Assembly (NCBI GenBank): GCA_031290235.1
Contig: JAITNX010000003.1
Coordinates: 1 to 39,671 of the forward strand
Direction of reading: 5' to 3'
DNA length: 39,671 nt
Origin: Synergistaceae bacterium
GTDB taxonomy: Bacteria > Synergistota > Synergistia > Synergistales > Synergistaceae
How positions within the stretch are numbered: position 1 is the first letter of the stretch; every line of letters begins with the position of its first letter. This document shows, piece by piece, positions 8,096 to 15,897 of this stretch. The notes beneath the pieces are model-generated. The model did no database searches. It had not been told where the DNA came from and saw only the letters and a list, made by a program, of their open reading frames with translations. Position numbers and translations under genes: made by a program.

Positions 8096-9409
8096 TTATC
8101 TTATATACTTGAGCGGGTTCATCGGGCTTCCGCTCTGACGAACCTCGAAATGCACATGGTTGCCTGTCGACCGCCCGGTACTTCCGACCAGGGCTATCCT
8201 CTGCCCCCTCTTTACGTTCGTCCCAACGTTCACCAAAAGTTTGCTGGAATGTCCATAGAGCGTCGTAGTGCCCCCGGGATGCGATATGACTATTGTACGC
8301 CCATAACCGCCCATCCAACCGGCGTGAACCACCTTGCCAGCCGCGGCCGCGACCACAGGCCTTCCCTTGGGCGCCTTGATGTCCAGCCCGGTGTGGAAGT
8401 CCCTTCCGCCTCGGACCGGGTCCCTGCGCCAACCGTAAGGACTGGAGATCTTCCCTACGACCGGCCACCCAAAGCCACGCTTCGTCGTGACCTTTTCCTT
8501 CACTTTTTTTGCGACCGCGCCTTTGGATCCAGCCGTCTCGACGAATACATTCACCTTCGCACCCGGCAGAAATATCTCGTTCCCCTGGGCTATTACAGCT
8601 TCGGGAGTCATTTCATTCGCGGACATTATGGCCTCGACGAATATGCCATACTCCCTGGCGAAGGATTCCACTGTCTGGCCCGACTTGACCGTCACGAATA
8701 TGCCGTCCTGATTGGGCACCCTGATAAGCGTCCCAACCTTTAGTTTGTCGATATCGGAGAGCTTGTTTGATCCGAAAAGGGAGTTGACGTCCAGGTCGAA
8801 CGCATTGGCAACGCTCCAGAGCGTATCGCCGTTCTTGATCTCGTACTCGGTCATTCGGACTGGTTCGGCCTTTTTCCGCTTCGCAAGTTCCTCGTCCTTG
8901 AGTCCCTTGACGTGTGCCAGGGTGTCCCCGACATAATCTGAGCTTCGCGGTATGAAGAGCGTTTGCCCCTCTCTCAGTTTATGCTGATCGGTGAGTTCGT
9001 TTGCCTGCGCTATCTCGTCCACCTTGATCCCGTACTTCTCTGAGATTCTGGAGAGAGTCCCGCCGGACTCAACGCTTATCTCGATCCACTCGTCACTGGA
9101 CACAGGGCGGGTGTCAAGCAATTCCGCGCCCTCATCCCCCTCCTCAAAAAAATCCACCTCGGGGTCGTTGAATGATGGGCCATTGCCCTTGAATGGCCCT
9201 ATGCCATCCAAGGCCAAGCTGCTGTTTCTGGCATCCTCCGCATCCACCACGACATAGCCTGACGCGATATTCCAATCGGAACCGTCCTGCGAGTCGAAAT
9301 CAGACCAGTAAGAGCCAGCGATTTTAGCGGCGTGACTCACGCAGCCGTAACTCAAAACCGTTACGACCGCAATTATCACCAAGAAAATCGGTCTTTTCAG
9401 TACGTTCAT
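8096..9409 (-). CDS. LysM-M23 family murein endopeptidase (NlpD/EnvC-like)
   Basis: Predicted periplasmic peptidoglycan hydrolase or hydrolase activator. After an N-terminal hydrophobic signal (LKRPIFLVIIAVVTVLSYGC) and an acidic spacer come three LysM-type repeats (VESGGTLSRISEKYGIKVDE, IKNGDTLWSVANAFDLDVNS, VKSGQTVESFAREYGIFVEA). A C-terminal M23 zinc metallopeptidase domain follows. The metal ligands appear intact: HTGLD (HxxxD) and HVHFE (HxH), plus LYGHSS, so it may be an active enzyme rather than a degenerate activator. The start is placed at 9409 (MNVLKRP), with GGAGG 13 nt upstream; the 15-codon open extension upstream is Gly/Ala/Arg-rich and lacks a site. The cysteine in LSYGC is not a good lipobox. 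It lies between rho and pyrG. Confidence 0.93.
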   Translation of the reverse strand: MNVLKRPIFLVIIAVVTVLSYGCVSHAAKIAGSYWSDFDSQDGSDWNIASGYVVVDAEDARNSSLALDGIGPFKGNGPSFNDPEVDFFEEGDEGAELLDTRPVSSDEWIEISVESGGTLSRISEKYGIKVDEIAQANELTDQHKLREGQTLFIPRSSDYVGDTLAHVKGLKDEELAKRKKAEPVRMTEYEIKNGDTLWSVANAFDLDVNSLFGSNKLSDIDKLKVGTLIRVPNQDGIFVTVKSGQTVESFAREYGIFVEAIMSANEMTPEAVIAQGNEIFLPGAKVNVFVETAGSKGAVAKKVKEKVTTKRGFGWPVVGKISSPYGWRRDPVRGGRDFHTGLDIKAPKGRPVVAAAAGKVVHAGWMGGYGRTIVISHPGGTTTLYGHSSKLLVNVGTNVKRGQRIALVGSTGRSTGNHVHFEVRQSGSPMNPLKYIR

Positions 9410-9465
9410 ACGCGCCGCAAAACCTCCTTCCTTTAGGGCGCCACGAGCGCCCAACCCATATTATA

Positions 9466-10821
9466 TTATACCTTGATTGTGCTGAGAAATTCCTTGTTCG
9501 TGGCTGTCGATTTAAGTTTCTCCATTATGAGGGTCAGGACCTCGGCCTCATCCATATTCGCTATCTTTCTCCGCAGCGACCACAGCCTCTGCAGCTCCTC
9601 CTCGCCCATGAGAAGATCCTCGCGCCTCGTCCCGGAGCGCGTTATGTCTATCGCCGGGAATATTCTCTGCTCGGATATCTTCCTGGAGAGGTGAATTTCC
9701 ATATTGCCGGTTCCCTTGAACTCCTCGTAGATGACGTCGTCCATCCTGCTGCCGGTCTCCACGAGGGATGTGCCGACTATTGTCAGGCTTCCGCCATTCT
9801 CGATGTTGCGGGCCGCCCCAAAGAACTTCTTGGGGAAATAAAGCGCGGCTGGGTCCATGCCTCCAGACAGCGTCCTGCCAGATGGCGGGACAATGAGGTT
9901 CGACGCGCGAGCGAGGCGAGTTATCGAGTCCAAGAGCAGCACCACGTCCTTGCCAACCTCCACCAGCCTCTTTGCCTTTTCCAGCGAGAGGGAGGCGACG
10001 CGCAGATGTTCCTCAGCCGGCCGGTCGAACGTAGAGGCTATTATCTCTCCGTCCACGGAACGGCTCATGTCCGTGACCTCCTCTGGCCGTTCGTCTATCA
10101 GGAGGACCATCATTATTACCTCGGGGTGATTTACGGTGATGGCATTTGCAAGGTGTTTCAGGAGGGTGGTCTTGCCCGCTTTTGGCGGCGATACAATTAG
10201 AGCGCGCTGTCCCTTCCCTATTGGCACGAACAGATCGACCAGTCTCGTGGACAGCCTTCGCTGCTCGGTCTCAAGCTCTATTTTTTGATCGGGGAAGATT
10301 GGAACGAGCGCCTCGAAGTGTGGCCTCTTCCTGGCCTCCTCCGGGTCTGAGAAATTGACTGTCTCGACCCTTATCAGAGCCTCGTAGTGTTCCGGGTCCC
10401 TTGGAGGTCGAACCATCCCCCACACGACGTCGCCGTTCCTGAGTCCGAAGCGCCGTATCTGCGACGCGGACACGTAAATATCGTTGTTGCTCGGAAGCAG
10501 CCCGGATGGACGCAGGAATCCGTATCCCTCCTGCAGGCACTCGAGCGTACCCCCGCCGAAGCGGAAACCCATCTGCGTCGCCTGAGCGCCCAAAACGCTG
10601 ATGACGAGGTCGTCCTTTCGCAGAGTGGTCGGGCTCGGCACAGCCAGCTCGCGCGCTACCTTGCGCAGCTCGGTTATCGGCATCGCCGCCAGTTTGTTGA
10701 AATCGATGCGCGGCGCCGGCGCCGGCTTTTGTTCCGCGGAGTCAGCCACTGCTTCCAGCGCCGCGTCTGCAGCGGCTGTATCCTGTATCGTGGCGACGTC
10801 CAGATCCTTAGTGTTATCCAT
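9466..10821 (-). CDS. rho: Transcription termination factor Rho
   Basis: Hexameric RNA-dependent ATPase that ends transcription at unstructured C-rich RNA. From the ATG at 10821 the product is 451 aa. It has an acidic Ala-rich N-terminal tail (1-38), the Rho N-terminal helical domain ([20 protein letters not shown]), a cold-shock RNA-binding fold with the RNP motif GYGFLR (99-104), Walker A PPKAGKTT (212-219), Walker B VVLLLDS (293-299), and the conserved [20 protein letters not shown] and [20 protein letters not shown] segments. The frame stays open 71 codons further upstream, but that stretch is Arg-rich, unlike any Rho, and lacks a good site. GGGAGG lies 12 nt before the chosen ATG. A 315-bp leader precedes it. 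Confidence 0.97.
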   Translation of the reverse strand: MDNTKDLDVATIQDTAAADAALEAVADSAEQKPAPAPRIDFNKLAAMPITELRKVARELAVPSPTTLRKDDLVISVLGAQATQMGFRFGGGTLECLQEGYGFLRPSGLLPSNNDIYVSASQIRRFGLRNGDVVWGMVRPPRDPEHYEALIRVETVNFSDPEEARKRPHFEALVPIFPDQKIELETEQRRLSTRLVDLFVPIGKGQRALIVSPPKAGKTTLLKHLANAITVNHPEVIMMVLLIDERPEEVTDMSRSVDGEIIASTFDRPAEEHLRVASLSLEKAKRLVEVGKDVVLLLDSITRLARASNLIVPPSGRTLSGGMDPAALYFPKKFFGAARNIENGGSLTIVGTSLVETGSRMDDVIYEEFKGTGNMEIHLSRKISEQRIFPAIDITRSGTRREDLLMGEEELQRLWSLRRKIANMDEAEVLTLIMEKLKSTATNKEFLSTIKV

Positions 10822-11136
10822 TCTTATGACAGGCCTCCCAATCGGCTGTAAAATACAAATTTTATCGTCCTTGAACCAGCGGGCAATCACCCGCGGACCC
10901 ACGCAAACCCGGCTCCGTCGAAACGCTCCCGGCCTGCGGGCATACAATCGTTCATTGCGCCGCTTCAAACTCGCGCCCAAACGCAAGACACGGCTTCTCC
11001 CAGCGTCGGACTTTACGCGCAAGAACTCCTCCATTATCCCGCTTTAGTCTGCAACGAAAAACTTTTCCCCCCTCGATTACACATTAAAAACCGTACCATT
11101 GTTCAGGCAAATTAAAAATAAACGTTTGACCGCTAC
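10822..11136 (-). promoter_or_regulatory. Long rho leader region
   Basis: 315 bp lie between the upstream gene's stop and the rho ATG. The distal part (about 11040-11136) is AT-rich and is the likely promoter zone. The proximal 210 bp are GC-rich and, by chance or not, stay open in the rho frame with many Arg codons. A small GCGGG/CCCGC hairpin lies near 10885. Rho is autoregulated through its leader in several bacteria, so a leader of this length may matter. No leader peptide or attenuator could be proved. Confidence 0.4.
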
Positions 11137-11143
11137 TTAGTAT
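11105..11143 (+). repeat. Dispersed intergenic repeat, copy 1
   Basis: A 39-nt stretch (core GGCAAATTAAAAATAAACG followed by TTTGACCGCTACTTAGTAT) matches the reverse complement of 31755-31793 at 33 of 39 positions. Related cores lie near 25130 and 27480. This copy reaches into the TAA stop codon of the 11137-11634 gene. Confidence 0.65.
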
Positions 11144-11634
11144 CCGTCGAAAAATTCATCCTGGTTTTCGGCTATGTCATCGCTTTCGGGCATTACAGAA
11201 AAAAACTCGACGAGTTTTTCCCTGCCATTACAGCAGATGGCCACGGAATATTGTCCAGCAGGCAGAGAAGAGCCGTCCTCCTTCAGCAAATAAAACGCTC
11301 TCACCCCATTTGGTCGGGCGACGCGCAGGATGTCTTTCTGTATAGTCTGATTTCCAAAATTCCAGGTGATCTCAAGGGAGTCTCCCTCTCTCGCGCGCGA
11401 GTAGCTGAACCACAAACAAATCTGCTTCGTGTCATCAGGCACGCTTCTTACGACGTTAAGCGGTTTCATATCCTCGTCAAGATCTTCACATATCTGGATA
11501 TCTTCTAACCGGAAGGAACCAGCGAACATATTATCGGCGCGAAAACTCCATGAGATAAATAGCATCAACAGAAAGATAAAAAGCCCAAGAAAAACCAGCG
11601 CGCCCGCCTGACTACGAGACGAACTTCCAGACAT
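11137..11634 (-). CDS. Membrane-anchored exported protein, unknown
   Basis: A 165-aa product with one N-terminal hydrophobic helix at about residues 12-30 (ALVFLGLFIFLLMLFISWSF), probably an uncleaved signal anchor. A small beta-rich extracytoplasmic domain follows. It reads as an Ig-like sandwich (VPDDTKQICLWFSYSRAREG, then LPAGQYSVAICCNGREKLVE) with paired cysteines (ICEDLD, ICLWF, AICCNG), and resembles DUF2914-type domains in pattern only. The C-terminus is acidic (ESDDIAENQDEFFDGY). AAAGGTGG lies about 6 nt before the ATG. Codon use is more AT-rich than its neighbours. It stands between the D-glutamate cyclase-like gene (89 bp away) and the rho leader. It is probably a real gene; no family was assigned. 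Confidence 0.75.
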   Translation of the reverse strand: MSGSSSRSQAGALVFLGLFIFLLMLFISWSFRADNMFAGSFRLEDIQICEDLDEDMKPLNVVRSVPDDTKQICLWFSYSRAREGDSLEITWNFGNQTIQKDILRVARPNGVRAFYLLKEDGSSLPAGQYSVAICCNGREKLVEFFSVMPESDDIAENQDEFFDGY

Positions 11635-11723
11635 TATAAACCACCTTTCAAAACTGACAAGCCCCCTTGTTCAGATCTGTACAAAAAATAATGACGAGGA
11701 GGAAAATTTATCCCGTTATCCCG

Positions 11724-12581
11724 TTATCCAGCAAAGACCAGTTTTTCCAACTCTGAGCGCACCTTTAGGTGTTCCTCCATATCCATGCCATCCACGGACA
11801 TCCCGCCCACCCTCGTCACGCCATCGACAGCTCCCGATTCAAGGAGGGCCTCCAGCATGAGCGCGTCCTCTTCCTCGCTCTGCCCCAGCCATTTGCCGAC
11901 AGATGAAGAAAGCGCCGCGACGAGCGCGTAGGCCCCCCAATTCGAGACGTCCACAGGTATACAGACGTCGGCTTCCACAGAACACAGACACATCGCATAG
12001 TCCCGCATTATCCCCGACAAAGGTCCGCGCAGGCTGCCCATCCCAACCTCGTTTCCGCCGTCACCCACGGCTATGACAGGCGTTCCGCCGACCGAGGCCA
12101 GGCCGTCCAACGGGGCAGTCCACCGCGTTACATCCTCGCCGCGCATATTGTAATAAACGCCGTCCGATGCCCGCCCGAGCCGCTCTACATATATCAACAG
12201 CTCCTCGGAAGGAACGGCGCCGGACGAAACATCCCTGACAATGGAGCGCGGCAGTCCCAATGAGTCCGCGCACGCTCTGAAGCAGTCCACACAAAGCGAG
12301 TCCGTCCAGACTTCCGCGTCATGGCCCAGGCTGCGGAGGGCCCGCGCCAGGACAAGCGCGCCGGGAGGACCGTCGGTCTCCGGCGCGGAGGCGGACGGAA
12401 CGTAGAAGCCAGATATAACGGCCACCCTCTCCCGCCCCCCGATCAGCGAGAGAGCGCGGGACCATACGTCATCGGCGCATAGGGAGGACGGTCCTCTGCC
12501 CGTCCTGCCGCCGGCCGTGATCTCCGTGAGACGGCGCGCGACCTCCTGGCGTATTCGATATTCCTTCATCGTGAGTGGCAC
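11724..12581 (-). CDS. D-glutamate cyclase-like protein (DUF4392)
   Basis: A member of the DUF4392 family, whose human member DGLUCY carries D-glutamate cyclase activity (D-glutamate to 5-oxo-D-proline). Family features seen are AVISGFYVPSASAPETDGPP near the N-terminus, GRASDGVYYNMRGEDVTRWT, and the strongly conserved AVGDGGNEVGMGSL, followed by NWGAYALVAALS. At 285 aa it is the size of a stand-alone bacterial domain. The reading starts at a GTG (12581), 7 nt after the pfkA stop; an ATG four codons later (MKEYRI) is an alternative. Ribosome binding is weak, so coupling to pfkA translation is likely. A role in clearing D-glutamate, a peptidoglycan precursor, is an inference from the family. 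Confidence 0.78.
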   Translation of the reverse strand: MPLTMKEYRIRQEVARRLTEITAGGRTGRGPSSLCADDVWSRALSLIGGRERVAVISGFYVPSASAPETDGPPGALVLARALRSLGHDAEVWTDSLCVDCFRACADSLGLPRSIVRDVSSGAVPSEELLIYVERLGRASDGVYYNMRGEDVTRWTAPLDGLASVGGTPVIAVGDGGNEVGMGSLRGPLSGIMRDYAMCLCSVEADVCIPVDVSNWGAYALVAALSSSVGKWLGQSEEEDALMLEALLESGAVDGVTRVGGMSVDGMDMEEHLKVRSELEKLVFAG

Positions 12582-12588
12582 TTAAATC

Positions 12589-13548
12589 TCAGATGCCAAG
12601 CGTCTCTATAAGGGACATCATATCGGCGTCGAGGCTCTTTTTCTCCTCCCACGCCACCTGAAGGGGACTCGTCACGATATTGCCATGAATTCTTCCGACC
12701 ATGACTCCGGACTCCCCGCGCTTCAGTGCCTCTACCGCGCCTCCGCCAAGGCGGGAGGCCAGAACGGCATCGAAGGAGGACGGGCTGCCGCCCCTCTGTA
12801 TATGCCCCAGGACCGTTATGCGCGCGTCGTAGCCACCGGTGTCCTTGAGCTGAACAGCCAGTTCGGACGCCGGCATGACGCCCTCCGCGACTATTATCAG
12901 GGAGTGGGTCTTGCCGCGATCATGGGCGTAACGAAGTTTTTTGCATAGAGTTTCAAGCTCGAACGGCACCTCCGGCAGCAGGACGTACTCAGCGCCCGCC
13001 GCGACAGCGGCCTCGAGCGCGAGGAAACCCGCGCCCCTGCCCATGACCTCCACCAGAAAGAGGCGTTCATGGCTCGACGCTGTGTCCCTCAGCTTCTCGA
13101 TACACTGCAGGGCGGTGTTGCAGGCCGTGTCAAAACCTATGGTACAGTCCGTGCCGGCCATGTCATTGTCGATAGTACCTGGGATCCCTATGACTGGAAA
13201 TCCAAGCTTGCACAGATCGTAAGCCCCGTGGAACGAGCCGTCCCCGCCAACAACTATCAGGGCGTCGATATCATAGTCCTTCAGCCGTCGGAGTCCCTCT
13301 CTCACGCCCTCCGGCTTGACGAAGCGAGGACATCTCGCCGTGCGCAGGATGGTACCCCCCCTGTGTATTATGCCTCCTACGGAGCTGACGGAAAGCGGAA
13401 CGACATCTCCCTCGATGAGTCCCTCATACCCCCTGCAAATCCCTATAACTTCCATGTCGTTGTAGATAGCAGTTCTGGTCACCGCTCGAATAGCGGCGTT
13501 CATCCCCGGAGCGTCTCCTCCGCTTGTAAGGACACCGATACGCTTCAC
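12589..13548 (-). CDS. pfkA: ATP-dependent 6-phosphofructokinase
   Basis: Phosphorylates fructose-6-phosphate to fructose-1,6-bisphosphate, the committed step of glycolysis. The 319-aa length equals the bacterial ATP-type enzyme. GGDG at 101-104 keeps the glycine that marks ATP use (the PPi enzymes have Asp there). PGTIDND at 123-129 contains the catalytic Asp127 in E. coli numbering, and MGRGAGFLALEAAVAAGAEY and HIQRGGSPSSFDAVLASRLG are the substrate and effector segments. The start is a GTG with AGGAGG 7 nt upstream. Its 5' end is 12 bp from the exported coiled-coil gene and its 3' end is 7 bp from the D-glutamate cyclase-like gene, so all are probably cotranscribed. Confidence 0.97.
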   Translation of the reverse strand: MKRIGVLTSGGDAPGMNAAIRAVTRTAIYNDMEVIGICRGYEGLIEGDVVPLSVSSVGGIIHRGGTILRTARCPRFVKPEGVREGLRRLKDYDIDALIVVGGDGSFHGAYDLCKLGFPVIGIPGTIDNDMAGTDCTIGFDTACNTALQCIEKLRDTASSHERLFLVEVMGRGAGFLALEAAVAAGAEYVLLPEVPFELETLCKKLRYAHDRGKTHSLIIVAEGVMPASELAVQLKDTGGYDARITVLGHIQRGGSPSSFDAVLASRLGGGAVEALKRGESGVMVGRIHGNIVTSPLQVAWEEKKSLDADMMSLIETLGI

Positions 13549-13560
13549 TGAAATTCCTCC

Positions 13561-14316
13561 TCAATTTTTCTGTAACTCCTCTATTCGAGAGTTTACTTCT
13601 AATATTTCACGATTTTTTGTCTCCAGCTGTTCCTCCAGGTCCGACTTTTCCTTCGCCAGCTTCTCAATCCTGCGTATCAGGCGGTCGACCTCCACTCTGT
13701 CGGCAGCTGTACCCGCCATTACGTCATCCTCAGCTTTCACGTCCCATATAAAACGAATTTCCTTGCTTCCCAGTACGGGACTCGCGGACCCCAGCATGAC
13801 AAAGCGGAGCGAGATATCCTTGTTGAGCAATGGCCGTCCTGTCTTTTCATCAAACCGAGGGAAGAACACCATGCCGTCCCTCTTGCCCTGCAGCGGGAGG
13901 TTGAACCTCGTGTCGTGATCCACGGGCGAGTACTTCTTATTGCCCACCCACAAATAGATCATCTCTCCGAACGGGGCCATGTGTGCCGTCGGCCCAAGTT
14001 CCTCCATCTCCAGGTGCATGGCTATGCGCTCCTCCAGGTTCAAACTCCTGAGAAAATTGTACTTGTAATCCTCCAGCTCGCTCGCCGTCCAGAGGTTCTT
14101 CTCGGCCTCGCTCTCCATAAGCGTCTGAATGTACTCCGCGGTGTATAGGGTGGCCTTGATCAGGAATTTTCCACCCATGTTGTCGCTGCTCTCCTCCGAC
14201 TTGCTCCACCTTGCCAGGGCCGCGTCATACTTGCTCGCCGCCTCGGAAACCTCAAAATGACAGCAAGCGAACACGGCCGCGATCGCCAGTATTATCGAAC
14301 ACGATATTCTTCTCAT
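13561..14316 (-). CDS. Exported protein with C-terminal coiled coil; paralogous domain to 4158-5297
   Basis: From the ATG at 14316 (GGAGG 11 nt upstream) the product is 251 aa with a signal peptide (MRRISCSIILAIAAVFACCH). The central domain (SEAEKNLWTASELEDYKYNF, then GMVFFPRFDEKTGRP) aligns with the folded N-terminal half of the product of 4158-5297. The two share a basic/acidic helix, an N-F/S-F pair, an SP motif, and the near-identical turn G-x-VFFP-[RK]-x-DE. The last 45 residues are a charged coiled coil (RLIRRIEKLAKEKSDLEEQL), suggesting oligomerisation. An open extension of 37 codons upstream looks non-coding. The gene lies between a binding-protein-like gene and pfkA. The function is unknown; it is probably a lineage-specific envelope protein. 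Confidence 0.85.
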   Translation of the reverse strand: MRRISCSIILAIAAVFACCHFEVSEAASKYDAALARWSKSEESSDNMGGKFLIKATLYTAEYIQTLMESEAEKNLWTASELEDYKYNFLRSLNLEERIAMHLEMEELGPTAHMAPFGEMIYLWVGNKKYSPVDHDTRFNLPLQGKRDGMVFFPRFDEKTGRPLLNKDISLRFVMLGSASPVLGSKEIRFIWDVKAEDDVMAGTAADRVEVDRLIRRIEKLAKEKSDLEEQLETKNREILEVNSRIEELQKN

Positions 14317-14471
14317 CTCAACGTTTACCTCCACAAAAGAATCGCGCCGTGCCACGCCTTCGTCAACGGGCATCCAACGCTCAGGATGTTTGCAGTTTAT
14401 CACATAACCTTCGGATTTTGGAACCATACCGACAATTAATTTTGCGGCTTACAGGCACTCCGCCTCCGCCA

Positions 14472-15320
14472 TTATCGAACAGCCCTGAAGGGGTTCATTC
14501 CGCCCAGTTTGAAGCCTTCGATCGCGCTCGAACCCTCGTCGCCCGCCAGCCAGTCAAAATATTTATCTGCCGTCTCAGAGCGCACTTTCCTGAAACCCAT
14601 GTTCGATATCAAGGCCACGTAACATCTGCGGCGGATACCAACCCTTGCCAGTACGCGCAGCATCGGCATCCCCCTCTGTGAATCCTGGTACTGAGCGAAA
14701 GACGCCTCCCCTACCAGCATGAAGGCATCCTCGTCTCCCGCTTGAATCAGGGCTCCAAGGTCGTCCTTGCTCGACTCCACATAATTTTTATTAAGGCCGG
14801 GGTTCTTGACTCCAGCCTCCGCAAGAAGACTCCTCTGCGAGGCGAGTACCCATCTATTTTTGACGAGGGAGAGGAACGTCCTATCCTCCGAAAAAATTTT
14901 TCGCAGGATAGCGTCGGTTTCGGCGCCGGATAATTCCTCGAAGGACACATCAGGGCCGACGAGTATCAGCTCCTCCTCGAGGATAGGGCGAGATTTCCTC
15001 AGAATCCCGCTCTCCTCCAGCCTCCGTTCATATTCCTCATCGCTTGTGAACACCATGTCGTAAACACCCACGACGCTTGCCATCGAGCTGTTCCGAATGT
15101 CATCCTCCGTCGCGGCCGGCAGCGTCTGCCATGCCGGAGGCTCCTCGCTCAAGCGCGCCAACGACTCGCCCAGCCTCAACAGAAACAGCTGAATCGGAGG
15201 AGGATTCGAGCATTCCGCAATCCTCACCCTGACGACCAGGGAGGAGTCGGCCGCTAGCGACTCTGAAGCGCATATAAGGAGCAGCGCCACCGCCAGAAGA
15301 ATCAGTCTAAAATTTTTCAT
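14472..15320 (-). CDS. Periplasmic substrate-binding-like protein (TupA/PBP-like family)
   Basis: A 282-aa exported protein (signal MKNFRLILLAVALLLICASE, cleavage near SLAA). The body resembles the phosphate/tungstate type II binding-protein fold. EEELILVGPDVSFEELSGAE matches the 'LVGPkdDPA' region of TupA/ModA-like proteins, and residues near SLVKNRWVLASQRS and QDSQRGMPMLRVLARVGIRR match later conserved strands. The classical N-terminal anion-binding Thr/Ser stretch is not obvious. No permease or ATPase gene lies nearby, so it may be an orphan receptor, or serve a transporter encoded elsewhere. GGGGGAA lies about 9 nt upstream of the ATG. It heads the run leading to pfkA. The family assignment is moderate and the ligand unknown. 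Confidence 0.65.
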   Translation of the reverse strand: MKNFRLILLAVALLLICASESLAADSSLVVRVRIAECSNPPPIQLFLLRLGESLARLSEEPPAWQTLPAATEDDIRNSSMASVVGVYDMVFTSDEEYERRLEESGILRKSRPILEEELILVGPDVSFEELSGAETDAILRKIFSEDRTFLSLVKNRWVLASQRSLLAEAGVKNPGLNKNYVESSKDDLGALIQAGDEDAFMLVGEASFAQYQDSQRGMPMLRVLARVGIRRRCYVALISNMGFRKVRSETADKYFDWLAGDEGSSAIEGFKLGGMNPFRAVR

Positions 15321-15372
15321 CGCGTTTATTCCCCCTGTCGATGCTATTATACTTCTTTAAAGAGTAACGAGG

Positions 15373-15891
15373 TTAAACGCGGATTATTCCCTTCTCAGTC
15401 GGCCGGCACTGGCGGCGGGCTTTGCCCCGAATCCTGCTGAGGGCATTGTCAGCTTTTTTCCTGTCGCAACGCAGCGCGACTGCCGCCTTCGATACCCCGC
15501 CGCACACAAGGTAGGCCCGCAGGACGCTGCGCTCGAACGGACTCAAGGCCTCCATCAAACCCAAGAGGGCGTCGCGCATCTCGATCTGTTCCAGCGGGAC
15601 CTCCGCATGATAAGCGGACGCGGAGTCGAGAGCTTCATCGTCAGCCGGCAGCTCGCGAGGAGTGCGCCTGAGATATGATATCATCCGGTTTCTGGCGCAA
15701 ACGCGCAAAAAACCCTCGGCGCTCCCCCTGTCAGGGTCGTAGGCGCCGTATGCTCCAAGGGCCGCAATCAACCCCTCCTGCACAAGGTCCTCCGCCGTGA
15801 AGGCATCCCCCCTCGACAGCTTCCTGGCCTCCTGGATCACCGCCGGCAGAAACGTAGTTATTTCTCGCGATCTCTCCTCGCTCTCACGCAT
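15373..15891 (-). CDS. Sigma-70 family RNA polymerase sigma factor (orphan)
   Basis: A 172-aa product with sigma region 2 at about 25-75. It includes the core-binding helix (FTAEDLVQEGLIAALGAYGA) and the -10 recognition and melting helix (GFLRVCARNRMISYLRR). Region 4 at about 112-160 is a helix-turn-helix (LSPFERSVLRAYLVCGGVSK, then RKKADNALSRIRGKARR). Region 3 is missing, as in ECF sigmas, but the sequence is closer to SigH-type factors of Firmicutes. No anti-sigma gene is adjacent. The ATG is 6 bp from the stop of the pyrimidine phosphorylase gene, with only a weak site, so its synthesis appears tied to that operon. Target promoters cannot be read here. Confidence 0.88.
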   Translation of the reverse strand: MRESEERSREITTFLPAVIQEARKLSRGDAFTAEDLVQEGLIAALGAYGAYDPDRGSAEGFLRVCARNRMISYLRRTPRELPADDEALDSASAYHAEVPLEQIEMRDALLGLMEALSPFERSVLRAYLVCGGVSKAAVALRCDRKKADNALSRIRGKARRQCRPTEKGIIRV

Positions 15892-15897
15892 GGCGGC

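Noticed and set aside
10822-11034. 71-residue N-terminal extension of Rho
   Set aside because: Arg-rich, not Rho-like, and no ribosome site; GGGAGG lies before the ATG at 10821. Treated as leader.
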